This document shows positions 1-7,767 of a stretch of 64,000 nucleotides of DNA, piece by piece. A program made the position numbers and the translations under genes. The stretch comes from Streptomyces sp. Je 1-332. Lineage in GTDB: Bacteria; Actinomycetota; Actinomycetes; Streptomycetales; Streptomycetaceae. How positions within the stretch are numbered: the first letter of the stretch is position 1; each line of letters opens with the position of its first letter. The notes under the pieces were generated by a model that had not been told where the DNA came from, did not search any database, and was given only the letters and a program-made list of their open reading frames with translations. The stretch covers positions 7,626,001 to 7,690,000 of the forward strand of contig NZ_CP160402.1 of the NCBI RefSeq assembly GCF_040730185.1, given 5' to 3'.

Positions 1-56
1 CTCGCGGTCTCGCCGTCTCGCCGTCTCGCGGTCTCGCGGCTTCGCGGTCTCGCCGC
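1..56. repeat. 8-bp tandem repeat at the left edge
   Basis: Seven consecutive 8-bp units of the form CTCGC(G/C)G(T/C) fill the first 56 bases, with one T for C change in unit six. It could be the tail of a repeat continuing outside the window. The rest of the gene-free stretch up to 221 shows only the hairpin listed separately. Confidence 0.7.
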
Positions 57-152
57 CGAGCTTCACCGCCCCCGTCGGCGGTCTCCAGTGCGCAACCCCT
101 GGAGCCGCGGGCCCCCGTAGCGCCCGCGCGGACTCCGCACTCCTCGTCGTCT

Positions 153-187
153 GAGCCCCTGGGGCGGCCCTGGCGCCCCAGGGACTC
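153..187 (-). terminator. Hairpin downstream of the sigma factor gene
   Basis: Positions 157-166 pair perfectly with 174-183 (10 bp, 7-nt loop). After one mismatch the stem continues for 3 bp out to 153 and 187. It lies about 35 bases past the stop of the minus-strand sigma factor gene. No T-run follows, as is usual for Streptomyces terminators. Confidence 0.6.
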
Positions 188-221
188 GGCGCGGGCAGCG
201 CACTTCACGTGCGGCCCGCGG

Positions 222-1064
222 TCATGCCGCCTGCGCGTGCCCGACGCCGTCCTCTCCGCGGACGGCCTCCGCGCGCACGCGGGCGCAGCTGGTGGTGATG
301 AGGCGGGAGACGTGCATCTGTGAGATGCCGAGCTCCTCGGCGATCCTGCTCTGCGTCATGTCCTCGAAGAAGCGCAGGTACAGGATGGTGCGCTCACGCT
401 CAGGCAGCCGCCGCAGGCCGGTCTTGGCGGCCTCGCGGTCGGTGATGCAGTCGTAGGCGGGGTCGGTCGCTCCGAGGGTGTCGGCCAGGCTGAACCCATC
501 GGGGTCGGCGGAGATCTCGGCGTCCAGCGAAAGGGCGCTGTAGCTCGTCATGGCCTCCATCCCCTCGCGGACCTCGTCCTCGGTCAGTCCCGCGTGCTCT
601 GCGATCTCCGCGATACCGGGTTCGGCGTCGCTGCCCGGCCGGTCCATGAGTTCGCGCCGTACGACCCGGACCTTGTTGCGCAGCTCCTGGACACGACGGG
701 GAACCCGGACGTCCCACATGCGGTCGCGGAAGTGCCGACGCAGTTCTCCGGTGATGGTGGGGACGGCATAGCTCTCGAAGGCCCCGCGCTCGGGCTCGTA
801 CCGGTTGACCGCCTTGATCAGACCCATCGCGGCAACCTGCCGCAGGTCTTCGAGGTTCTCGCCCTTGTTGCGGAAACGGCTCGCCAGACGGTGTGCCATG
901 GGCAGCCAGGCCGTCACGATCTCTTCGCAGAGCAGGTCGTACTCGGGTCCGCCCTCGAGCGTCGCCAGGCGCGCGAACGCCGCCTCGGTGTCGGGAGCGT
1001 CGTCGTGGAGGTGCCGGGTTCCCGTGCGACGGCGGGTGGAGGGGGCGGCGAGATCGGTAAGCAT
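222..1064 (-). CDS. SigB/SigF-family RNA polymerase sigma factor
   Basis: A 280-residue alternative sigma-70 factor of the SigB/SigF/SigG stress and development group. Region 2 is visible around residues 60-125 (DLRQVAAMGLIKAVNRYEP, then GAFESYAVPTITGELRRHFRD). Region 3 follows, and a region 4 helix-turn-helix (MTQSRIAEELGISQMHVSRL) lies near the C-terminus. The frame stays open 98 codons further upstream, but I chose the ATG at 1064. It sits 8 bases after a GAGGAG ribosome site, and the upstream residues are low-complexity and unlike the family. Such factors are normally held by anti-sigma kinases and released by PP2C/anti-anti-sigma proteins. A phosphatase of that class lies at 4904-6064 and a paralogous sigma at 3690-4598. 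The cognate partners cannot be told from sequence. Confidence 0.93.
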   Translation of the reverse strand: MLTDLAAPSTRRRTGTRHLHDDAPDTEAAFARLATLEGGPEYDLLCEEIVTAWLPMAHRLASRFRNKGENLEDLRQVAAMGLIKAVNRYEPERGAFESYAVPTITGELRRHFRDRMWDVRVPRRVQELRNKVRVVRRELMDRPGSDAEPGIAEIAEHAGLTEDEVREGMEAMTSYSALSLDAEISADPDGFSLADTLGATDPAYDCITDREAAKTGLRRLPERERTILYLRFFEDMTQSRIAEELGISQMHVSRLITTSCARVRAEAVRGEDGVGHAQAA

Positions 1065-1277
1065 AAGGAATCGCTCCTCAGCGGTGGGCGAACAGGTGAC
1101 CGCGGAGAAACGGGAGGGCCCGGAGCCGGACGTCCGACGGGAGTGGGCATACCGCTCCCCGCGAATGCGCCTCCGGTCCGAAGCACGAACTCCGCCTGCC
1201 CCCGGACTCGGAGGGGAAACAACCACCAGCTGGACGCGTTGCGTTCGGAGCCACGCGGCATCGGACTCCGAACCGCG

Positions 1278-1309
1278 TCGAGCGGCCGCACGGGGGTGCG
1301 GCCGCTCGA
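1278..1309 (-). terminator. Strong hairpin downstream of the DUF5133 gene
   Basis: A perfect 14-bp stem (1278-1291 with 1296-1309) closes a GGGG loop about 74 bases after the minus-strand stop at 1383. It is the most notable structure in the 318-base gap 1065-1382. The rest of that gap should hold the sigma factor promoter, but I see no convincing -10/-35 there. Confidence 0.6.
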
Positions 1310-1382
1310 TGGCTCCCCGGGCGGGGCCCGGTGTCATGGCGTCAGGGCGAGGGAGCACCGCCCGCGGTGTGCCGGCGGTGCG

Positions 1383-1628
1383 TCAGCAGGGTGCTTCTAC
1401 GGACAGCAAGGAGTCGTCCGCGGGCCGGGCGCCGGGCAACTGGTGGCTCGCGGCCACCAGGGCGGCGTCGATGTCGCTGGTGCCGGTGGCCAAGCACAGG
1501 CTGTAGGCGACGTCTTCGTACTCCTGGCGGCTCTCGGCGCTTCCCTGGTCGGCCCGCAGCACGGCCAGGGCCTTGTAACGTTCCACCAGGTCTTCCAGGA
1601 CCACGGGGTGTGCCAGCAGCATGAGCAT
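1383..1628 (-). CDS. DUF5133 family protein
   Basis: Small 81-residue protein matching the Streptomyces DUF5133 family, whose members start with M-L-M-A-H-P and carry a VAYTLC-like motif followed by TGTxDIDAAL. Here these read MLMLLAHPVVLEDLVERY, VAYSLCLATGTSDIDAAL. No signal peptide or membrane segment is seen. The ATG at 1628 follows a purine-rich GAGAGAGG run. Family function is unknown; members often lie near stress sigma factor genes, as here. It stands alone on the minus strand between the sigma factor and a LysR gene. Confidence 0.8.
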   Translation of the reverse strand: MLMLLAHPVVLEDLVERYKALAVLRADQGSAESRQEYEDVAYSLCLATGTSDIDAALVAASHQLPGARPADDSLLSVEAPC

Positions 1629-1715
1629 CCTCTCTCGGGGGTTTGCGGTGCGACCGTCGCTTCGCCCGTCTGCCCGTGGCGGAACTGACCAATCCGCGGT
1701 GCGGTGAGGCGAGGG

Positions 1716-2654
1716 TCACTTCGGACGGGACCCCGCTGACGCCCCTGAGCGAGCCGACGCCGCGTCGCGCAGGGCGTGCAGCCCGGCGGCCACCAGAGGA
1801 TGTGCCGCGCTGCCGCGCCGCACGGCGGTCAGGAAGCGTCGCGTGGGAACGGGCGTGCCGAGCAGCGGTACCCGTACGACCGCGTGTTGGGGGAGTGGCA
1901 CGATCCCCGGCATGAGACAGATGCCGAACCCCGCGGCCACGAACGAGGAGACCGCGTACCACTCCTTGACCTGATGGGTGACGCGGGGAGTGAAGCCGGC
2001 CGCCGTGCACGCCGCCATCACCAGTGGGTAGGTGTCGTTGTTCGCCTTCTTCACGATCCACGACTCCCCTGCGGCTTCCGCGAGTTCGACTCCTTCGGGC
2101 CTGGCGAGCCGGTGCCCCTCGGGGACCAGCAGGTCCTGGCGGTCCGTCAGCAGCGGCGCCTGCTCGAAGCGGGCGTCCGTCACGGGCGGCGCGTCGGGGC
2201 CGGGCAGTACGAGGGCCACGTCGGCCTCCTCCGCGAGCAGCATCCGGTAGCACTCGGCGCTCTCTTCTTCGACGACCAGCGACTCCACCTGGGGATGGGT
2301 CTCCCGCAGCAGGGCGGCGGCCGGAGCGCCGAGCGCGGACAGCGCCGAGGACACTCCGCACATCCGCAGCGTGCCCCGCGTCCCCTCGGTGCTGACAGCC
2401 TGCTGGGCCAACTCGGCCCGGGCCGCTTCCCATTGCGTCCGTAGCGCGCTGGTGTGCCGCAGGACGATGTGCGCGGCCGGTGTCAGGCGGACCCGTCGCC
2501 CCTCGGGACTCAGCAGCTCCACTCCCAGATCGCGGGCCAGCAGCCGCAGTTGCTGAGATACGGCCGAGGGGGTCAGGTGCAGGGCCGCGGCGGTCGCGGT
2601 GACCGTGCCGTACTCGGCGAGCGCCTGGAGGACGTGGAGCCGGTGGTCGATCAT
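1716..2654 (-). CDS. LysR-family transcriptional regulator
   Basis: A 312-residue LysR-type regulator. The N-terminal winged helix (residues about 5-60, with TATAAALHLTPSAVSQQLRL as the recognition helix region) is followed by a periplasmic-binding-like effector domain. The gene is divergent from the EamA exporter gene, with only 73 bases between start codons. This is the classic LysR arrangement, so the exporter is the likely target. The effector is unknown, although divergent LysR/EamA pairs often respond to amino acids or toxic metabolites. Confidence 0.93.
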   Translation of the reverse strand: MIDHRLHVLQALAEYGTVTATAAALHLTPSAVSQQLRLLARDLGVELLSPEGRRVRLTPAAHIVLRHTSALRTQWEAARAELAQQAVSTEGTRGTLRMCGVSSALSALGAPAAALLRETHPQVESLVVEEESAECYRMLLAEEADVALVLPGPDAPPVTDARFEQAPLLTDRQDLLVPEGHRLARPEGVELAEAAGESWIVKKANNDTYPLVMAACTAAGFTPRVTHQVKEWYAVSSFVAAGFGICLMPGIVPLPQHAVVRVPLLGTPVPTRRFLTAVRRGSAAHPLVAAGLHALRDAASARSGASAGSRPK

Positions 2655-2727
2655 GCAGGCAAGCCTAAACGGTCGTATGCGGAATCATTTGCTGGACGTG
2701 CACGTTCGCTGTGCTGAGCCTGGACGC

Positions 2728-3609
2728 ATGACGAAGTTTCCCGCCCCCGCGCTGATGCTCGGCAGCGTGCTGAGCCTCCAGTTCGGGCAGGCCCTGGGCA
2801 AGCAACTCGCCGATGCCGTCGGCGCGCCCGGAGCCGTGGCCCTGCGCCTCGGCCTCGCCGCGGTGCTCCTGCTGCTCCTGTACCGGCCCTCATTGCCGCG
2901 CAACCGTACGGACGTGGCCCTGATCCTCGGCTTCGGAACGGCCATCGCCGGGATGAACCTGATCTATCCCGCGCTGCTCCTGCTGCCGCTGGGGCTGGCC
3001 AGCGCCCTCCAGCTCCTCGGCCCGATCACCCTGGCGGTGCTGACCTCACGTCGCTGGCGCGACGCGGGCTGCGCCCTCCTGGCCGGATGCGGGGTGTGCC
3101 TCTTCCACGTCCCCCACGGCGCCGGGTTCCCGCTCCCCGGCGTGCTGCTCGCGCTGGCCGCGGGAGCGTCGATGGCCGCCTACCTTCTCCTGAGCAAGAA
3201 GGCGGGAGCCCGGAGCGTGGGAGGCGGTTCGCTGGCCCTGGCGGTGAGTTGGGCGGCGGTTCTGACGCTCCCCCTGGGTGTGGCCGACGCGGGGACCGAA
3301 CTGCTCACCCCTCGCAACCTGCTGCTCGGCATCGCGCTTGCCGTGCTCTCGGCCGTCATCCCGTACTCCTTGGAGCTGGCAGCTCTGCGGCGGCTGCCCG
3401 TCCGAACGGTGAGCGTCCTGACCAGCCTGGAGCCGGCGAGTGCGGGCCTGGCGGGCGTACTGGTCCTGGGCGAGGACCTGGGCGTCCCGCAGTGGCTGGC
3501 GTTGGCGTGCGTGGGAGCGGCGAGCGCCGGGGTGGTGGCCCCACGGCAGACGCCCGTCGGCGCCCGGCGTGAAAGCGAACGCACGGCAAGGGCCTCGGGA
3601 CGTCCTTGA
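2728..3609 (+). CDS. EamA (DMT superfamily) transporter
   Basis: A 293-residue membrane protein with about ten hydrophobic segments in two EamA repeats, RhaT/YdcZ-like. It is expected to export small metabolites from the cytoplasm. Hydrophobic runs are clear (for example GAVALRLGLAAVLLLLLY, AGMNLIYPALLLLPLGLAS, VLLALAAGASMAAYLLLS). I chose the ATG at 2728 (MTKFPAPALMLGS), because the in-frame extension to 2599 would run into the divergent LysR gene and its promoter. The C-terminal tail after the last helix is basic and short. A terminator-like hairpin overlaps its stop codon. Confidence 0.9.
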   Translation: MTKFPAPALMLGSVLSLQFGQALGKQLADAVGAPGAVALRLGLAAVLLLLLYRPSLPRNRTDVALILGFGTAIAGMNLIYPALLLLPLGLASALQLLGPITLAVLTSRRWRDAGCALLAGCGVCLFHVPHGAGFPLPGVLLALAAGASMAAYLLLSKKAGARSVGGGSLALAVSWAAVLTLPLGVADAGTELLTPRNLLLGIALAVLSAVIPYSLELAALRRLPVRTVSVLTSLEPASAGLAGVLVLGEDLGVPQWLALACVGAASAGVVAPRQTPVGARRESERTARASGRP

Positions 3610-3622
3610 CGCCCCGAGGCCC
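3590..3622 (+). terminator. Hairpin over the EamA stop codon
   Basis: GGGCCTCGGG (3590-3599) pairs perfectly with CCCGAGGCCC (3613-3622) over a 13-nt loop that contains the TGA at 3607-3609. It lies between convergent genes and may stop transcription from the plus strand. Confidence 0.55.
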
Positions 3623-3689
3623 GCAGTTGGCGATCCGCTCACAGTGATCCCCCGGCAGAACTGTCCACCGGGGAGTTCAGAGGAGAGCG

Positions 3690-4598
3690 TCAGGCCAGCA
3701 TCCCCCTGCGGAGCTTGGTGAGGGTGCCGGTGAGCAGACGGGAGATGTGCATCTGGGAGACGCCGAGTTCGGAGCCGATCTGCGACTGGGTCATCTCCTG
3801 GCCGAAGCGCAGTTCGAGGATGCGGCGCTCCCGTTCGTCGAGTTCGTCGAGGAGCGGTGCCAGGGTGTGCAGATTCTCGACGGCTTCCATGGCCGGGTCC
3901 GGTCCGCCCATCACATCGGCCAGGGTGCGCGTCGGCGTGGCCGCGCTCTCACCACCATCCGTGGGCGCCTCCAGGGAACCCGCGGTATAGCCGTTCGAGG
4001 CGACGAGGCCTTCGTTGACCTCTTCTTCGGTGAGGGAGAGGTAATCGGCGAGTTCCTTGACGGTCGGGTCATGGTCCAGATGGGCGGAGAGCTGCTCCTT
4101 GGCCTTGGCGAGCTCCGCGCGCAACTCCTGGAGCCTGCGCGGCACATGCACGGCCCAGGTGGTGTCCCGGAAGAACCGCTTGATCTCGCCGAGGATGTAC
4201 GGCACGGCGAAGGTGGCGAACTCGACCTCACGGCTGAGGTCGAACCGGTCGATCGCCTTGATGAGGCCGATGGTGCCGACCTGGACGATCTCCTCCATGT
4301 CGCCGTTGCCGCGGTTGCGGAACCGGCGGGCCGCGAACTGCACGAGCGTCAGGTTCATCTCGATAAGGGTGTTACGTGCGTACTGGTACTCGTGCGTGCC
4401 CTCTTCCAGGGTCTGCAGCCGGTCGAAGAACAGCTTCGAAAGGGCTCGGGCGTCCTTCGGGGCAATCTTGTCGGTGTCCTCGATCCACGGCAGCTCGCCC
4501 TCGACGGCGGACACCTCACCCAGGGCCGGCGTCTCGCCCAGGCCAGGCGTCTCGTCGTTTCGTACGGTCTCGGCAGCCGATTCAGAGATCAGTGACAT
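3690..4598 (-). CDS. SigB/SigF-family RNA polymerase sigma factor
   Basis: A 302-residue alternative sigma-70 factor, a clear paralogue of the one at 222-1064 (shared patterns such as VPRRLQELR and MTQSQIGSELGVSQMHISRL). It has an acidic N-terminal extension of about 60 residues, then region 2 (EEIVQVGTIGLIKAIDRFDL), region 3 and a region 4 helix-turn-helix. The start ATG at 4598 is preceded by AGGGGAG. Its 305-base upstream gap separates it from the divergent SpoIIE-type phosphatase, which suggests shared or opposing control. The specific sigma name cannot be assigned from sequence alone. Confidence 0.93.
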   Translation of the reverse strand: MSLISESAAETVRNDETPGLGETPALGEVSAVEGELPWIEDTDKIAPKDARALSKLFFDRLQTLEEGTHEYQYARNTLIEMNLTLVQFAARRFRNRGNGDMEEIVQVGTIGLIKAIDRFDLSREVEFATFAVPYILGEIKRFFRDTTWAVHVPRRLQELRAELAKAKEQLSAHLDHDPTVKELADYLSLTEEEVNEGLVASNGYTAGSLEAPTDGGESAATPTRTLADVMGGPDPAMEAVENLHTLAPLLDELDERERRILELRFGQEMTQSQIGSELGVSQMHISRLLTGTLTKLRRGMLA

Positions 4599-4903
4599 GT
4601 TTCTAACTCCCCTGGTCTACGAAGCTTCCTCGTACCGCCCCTGCCCCGGCTGGGGAGAGGCATGTGCGTTGACCCAATTTTTCTTGCTGTGGGGAAATAG
4701 TTGTCCCCGTGCATCGTACGATGTTGGAGGTTGCCCGGCGTTCGGCCAGGCAGTCGCCGGGCTGACAGTCCCAGCCACCGGAGTGACTCATCGGGCGCGC
4801 CGTGTTGGACTGAGTGCACGCCCCCAAACGCCGAAGGCCGACGGACGGGGTGTGCTGTCGGCTGGGTCCTCAATTCGGCGTGGCTTAGTGAGAAGCAGGA
4901 AAC

Positions 4904-6064
4904 GTGGACAGATTCGCTGTCGTCGAGCGGGCGCTGCGCAGTGCGGCGCCCCATGCGCTGCTCGATGTCGTGACGGGGGCGTTGCGGGAGCAGTACGGGG
5001 TCGAGAGTGTGGAACTGCGGCTCGCCGACTACGGCTTGACGACCCTCCAGATGGTGGAGGACGTGCCGTTCACCACCGAGCCGGTGCCCATTCATGCCAG
5101 TCCGCAGGGCAGGGCCTTCGGTGCGCAGGAACCGCGCGTCGAGTCGGTGGTGGCGGGCACGGCGACCATTCATCTGCCGGTGACCGTCCGGGGTGACCGG
5201 ATGGGCGTACTCACCGTCACCCTTCCCGAAGCGCGCTTCGAACCGGCCTACCTGCTGGAGATGCAGCGCATCTGTGAGGCGCTGGGCCACGAGATCCGGG
5301 TCGCCGAACGAGACACCGATCTGTACCTTCTCGCGCGCAGGGCCGTGCGCCTCACGCTCGCCGCCGAGATGCAGTGGCAGTTGCTGCCGGGGCGTTCCGT
5401 GTCGCGTCCGGAGTTCCAGTTGGGCGCACATCTGGAACCGGCGTACGCGATCTTCGGCGACAACTTCGACTGGTCGGTCTCGCCGCGCCACCTCACGCTC
5501 ACCGTCACCAACGGCATGGGTCAGGGGATGGAGGCGGCGCTGCTCACCAACCTCGTGGTGAACGCGCTGCGCAACGCACGCCGCGCAGGCCTCGATCTGC
5601 CCGGTCAGGCGAGCCTCGCCGACCAGGCCGTGTACGCGCAGTACAGGGGCGAGTTGCACGCCTCCGTCCTGCTGCTGCGCTTCGATCTGGCCACCGGTGA
5701 GGTGGAGGCCGTCGACGCCGGCTCGCCCCGCATGTGGAGGTATCGCGGGCGAACGGTCGAGTCCGTCGACTTCGACGCGCAGCTCCCCCTGGGGATGTTC
5801 GAAGAGACGGCCTACGTCTCGGAACGCCTGCGACTGGAACCGGGCGACCGCATCCTGGTGGGCAGCGACGGGGTCTACGACAGTGTCTCGAAGGCGGGGG
5901 AGCGGTACGGGGAGCGGGCGCTTGCCAGGTCCCTGTCGGCACATCGTCTGCTGCCGGCGTCGCAGGTGCCGCAGGCGGTGCTGCGAGATCTCGGTGAATA
6001 CCGTGACTCGTTGCCGTTGGACGATGACGCTCTCGTGGTCTGCCTCGACTGGTTCGGACGGTAG
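4904..6064 (+). CDS. SpoIIE-type PP2C protein serine/threonine phosphatase
   Basis: A 386-residue protein with an N-terminal sensory-like half and a PP2C/SpoIIE phosphatase domain from about residue 165 to the end. Such proteins dephosphorylate anti-sigma antagonists and thereby free sigma factors. Metal-site motifs are GDNFDW, SDGVYD and PLDDDALVV. In the usual GDxMGHG motif the sequence reads TNGMGQG, so an Asn stands where the Asp normally binds metal. The GTG start at 4904 follows GCAGGAA. It is divergent from the sigma gene at 3690-4598. Activity is therefore uncertain: it may be a subfamily variant or impaired. Confidence 0.85.
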   Translation: MDRFAVVERALRSAAPHALLDVVTGALREQYGVESVELRLADYGLTTLQMVEDVPFTTEPVPIHASPQGRAFGAQEPRVESVVAGTATIHLPVTVRGDRMGVLTVTLPEARFEPAYLLEMQRICEALGHEIRVAERDTDLYLLARRAVRLTLAAEMQWQLLPGRSVSRPEFQLGAHLEPAYAIFGDNFDWSVSPRHLTLTVTNGMGQGMEAALLTNLVVNALRNARRAGLDLPGQASLADQAVYAQYRGELHASVLLLRFDLATGEVEAVDAGSPRMWRYRGRTVESVDFDAQLPLGMFEETAYVSERLRLEPGDRILVGSDGVYDSVSKAGERYGERALARSLSAHRLLPASQVPQAVLRDLGEYRDSLPLDDDALVVCLDWFGR

Positions 6065-6142
6065 TCGAGGGCAGGGCGAGGGCGAGGCCGCAGAGGAAGG
6101 CGACGGCGGAGACGGAGCGGTCTGAGCGCTCGACGGCTTGGT

Positions 6143-6640
6143 CTAGCCGACCGAGCGCCAGGTTCTGACTCCGTCGTTGTCCTCGGCTTCGGTCGCCACG
6201 TCACGGAAGCCCCTGAGTCCTTCGAGCAGGGCACGGCGTGCCTTGGGCGGCATGGCGTCGATGGTGGCCATCAGTATGCTCTCGCGCCGCTTTCGCAGGT
6301 CGGAGAGGTAGGCCTTGCCGTGGCTCGTCAGATGAAGCTCCAGTTCCCGTCGGCTGACGGGGCTGGGTGTTCGTTCGATCAATCCCGTGGCCTGGAGGCG
6401 GTCGCACAGGCGGCTCACCGAAGGGGGAGCCGAGCCCAGGGCTTCGGAGAGCATCCGCAGGTTGATGCCCTCCTCGCGGTCCAGTGCGTAAAGGAGGCGC
6501 AACTGGGACGGTGAAACAGGTCGTCCCGTCGGGACAGCCTCACGCCCCCGCTCCCACATGACTTCGAGCAGTTCGATGAACTCGGAACCCGCATGAGCCG
6601 CATCCCGAGACCTGCGATCGGGTTCGGGACTCAGACCCAT
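6143..6640 (-). CDS. MarR-family transcriptional regulator
   Basis: A 165-residue winged-helix regulator. The core runs from SPSQLRLLYALDREEGIN through the recognition helix region (LSEALGSAPPSVSRLCDRL) and a wing rich in basic residues (ERTPSPVSRRELELHL), typical of MarR dimers. It is divergent from the FadR-type gene across a 369-base gap. MarR proteins often repress neighbouring efflux or stress genes in response to phenolic or lipophilic compounds. No obvious efflux target lies beside it, so the target is unknown. Confidence 0.9.
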   Translation of the reverse strand: MGLSPEPDRRSRDAAHAGSEFIELLEVMWERGREAVPTGRPVSPSQLRLLYALDREEGINLRMLSEALGSAPPSVSRLCDRLQATGLIERTPSPVSRRELELHLTSHGKAYLSDLRKRRESILMATIDAMPPKARRALLEGLRGFRDVATEAEDNDGVRTWRSVG

Positions 6641-6931
6641 ATCGATGACACTCCGATCGGCGTTGTCTCACTTGTACATCTTGCCACCGGGGCACGGTCC
6701 ACACCCTCTGTCCCGGTCGGCCGGTGAAGACACTCAGGTCGCGGAGCCCGGGGGCCCCGATGGGGCACAGTGCGAGAGGGCGCCTGCGGAGCACGCGGCA
6801 CCGGATCGCGTCTCGGCGCGGGCGGTTGTGCCAGGAAGCATAGTGGAAACCGCCCTGAGCTTTGCTGGCCGGTCGAGGATTTGCGGAACGATTCGCCGCT
6901 GGTGCCCGATCCGGCTCCCTCAGGCATGAGA

Positions 6932-6959
6932 CGTCAGATGTCTGATGCCTTGCTAGCGT
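6932..6959 (+). promoter_or_regulatory. Putative FadR-type operator and -10 element
   Basis: An inverted repeat CGTCAGA-TG-TCTGATG (6932-6947, 7-bp arms with one mismatch) lies just upstream of a possible -10 TAGCGT (6954-6959). It is about 50 bases before the FadR-type start codon, a position expected for autoregulation. The rest of the 369-base gap 6641-7009 shows no further clear site. Confidence 0.5.
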
Positions 6960-7009
6960 GGAGACTCGGCTCGGGTATCGAGAGGGGTCAAGAGGTGGGG
7001 AGGTCATCC

Positions 7010-7738
7010 GTGTCCGGTGCGAAGCCCGGCCGGCAACTGCTCCGGCAGGAAGTCGTCGAGGGCATCAAGCGCTACATCCTGGAGGAGCGGCTGCGCCCCG
7101 GCGACCCGCTGCCCACCGAGCCGGCTCTGTGCGAGGCGCTGGGCGCGAGCCGCTCCAGCGTGCGCGAGGCCGTCAAGATCCTCAACGCCCTGGACATCGT
7201 CCAGGTCCGCCACGGCCACGGCACCTACGTCGGCCGGCTGAGCCTCTCGGCCCTGGTGGAGAGCCTCACCTTCCGTGGGCTGCTCTCGCCGGGCGACGAC
7301 TTCCAGGTCCTCGCCGACCTCGTCGACGTGCGCGAACTCGTCGAGCGCGGGATGGCCGACCGGATCGTCACCACGCTCAGCGCCGGCCAACTCGACGCGC
7401 TGGAGCGCCTCGTGGCTTCCATGCGCGAGGGCGCGGGGGAGGGGGCCGGGTTCGTGGCGGCGGACCGGGCGTTCCACGCGTTGCTCGTGGAACCGCTCGG
7501 CAATGAGCTCGTCGACCAGCTCTCGATGGCCTTCTGGGATGTGTTCGCGATCCTCGCGCCCCAACTGGACGGGTTCACGCACGCCGACGAGACCGAGACC
7601 ATCGCCGCGCACCAGAGCATCGTGGACGCCGCGCGGGCCGGTGATGTCGCCGCCTTCCTGAAGTCCCTGGGCGAGCACTACGCGCCGGTGCGGCGCAGGA
7701 TCGCCGAGGCTCGCACCCGGGACGCCGCGCGGGCCTGA
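7010..7738 (+). CDS. FadR-subfamily GntR transcriptional regulator
   Basis: A 242-residue GntR regulator. The N-terminal winged helix (about residues 10-75, LPTEPALCEALGASRSSVREAVKIL and VRHGHGTYVG) is joined to an all-helical FCD effector domain. FCD domains usually bind carboxylic acids through metal-binding His residues. I chose the GTG at 7010 because GGGGAGG lies 6 bases upstream; GTG 6995 is an alternative. The gene carries a putative operator in its own upstream region. It converges with the VWA gene and is separated from it by a small palindrome. Confidence 0.9.
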   Translation: MSGAKPGRQLLRQEVVEGIKRYILEERLRPGDPLPTEPALCEALGASRSSVREAVKILNALDIVQVRHGHGTYVGRLSLSALVESLTFRGLLSPGDDFQVLADLVDVRELVERGMADRIVTTLSAGQLDALERLVASMREGAGEGAGFVAADRAFHALLVEPLGNELVDQLSMAFWDVFAILAPQLDGFTHADETETIAAHQSIVDAARAGDVAAFLKSLGEHYAPVRRRIAEARTRDAARA

Positions 7739-7749
7739 CCACCGACCGC

Positions 7750-7767
7750 ATCTGACCGGGGTCAGAT
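7750..7767. terminator. Short palindrome between convergent genes
   Basis: ATCTGACC (7750-7757) and GGTCAGAT (7760-7767) form a perfect 8-bp inverted repeat around GG, between the FadR-type stop and the VWA stop, which it overlaps. It could act as a two-way terminator. Confidence 0.45.

Noticed and set aside
1065..1358. N-terminal extension of the first sigma factor (98 further codons)
   Set aside because: Residues are low-complexity and unlike the family, and a strong GAGGAG site supports the ATG at 1064.
7750..7767. Second FadR-type operator
   Set aside because: The arms resemble those at 6932 but in reversed order, and the position at two gene ends fits a terminator better.
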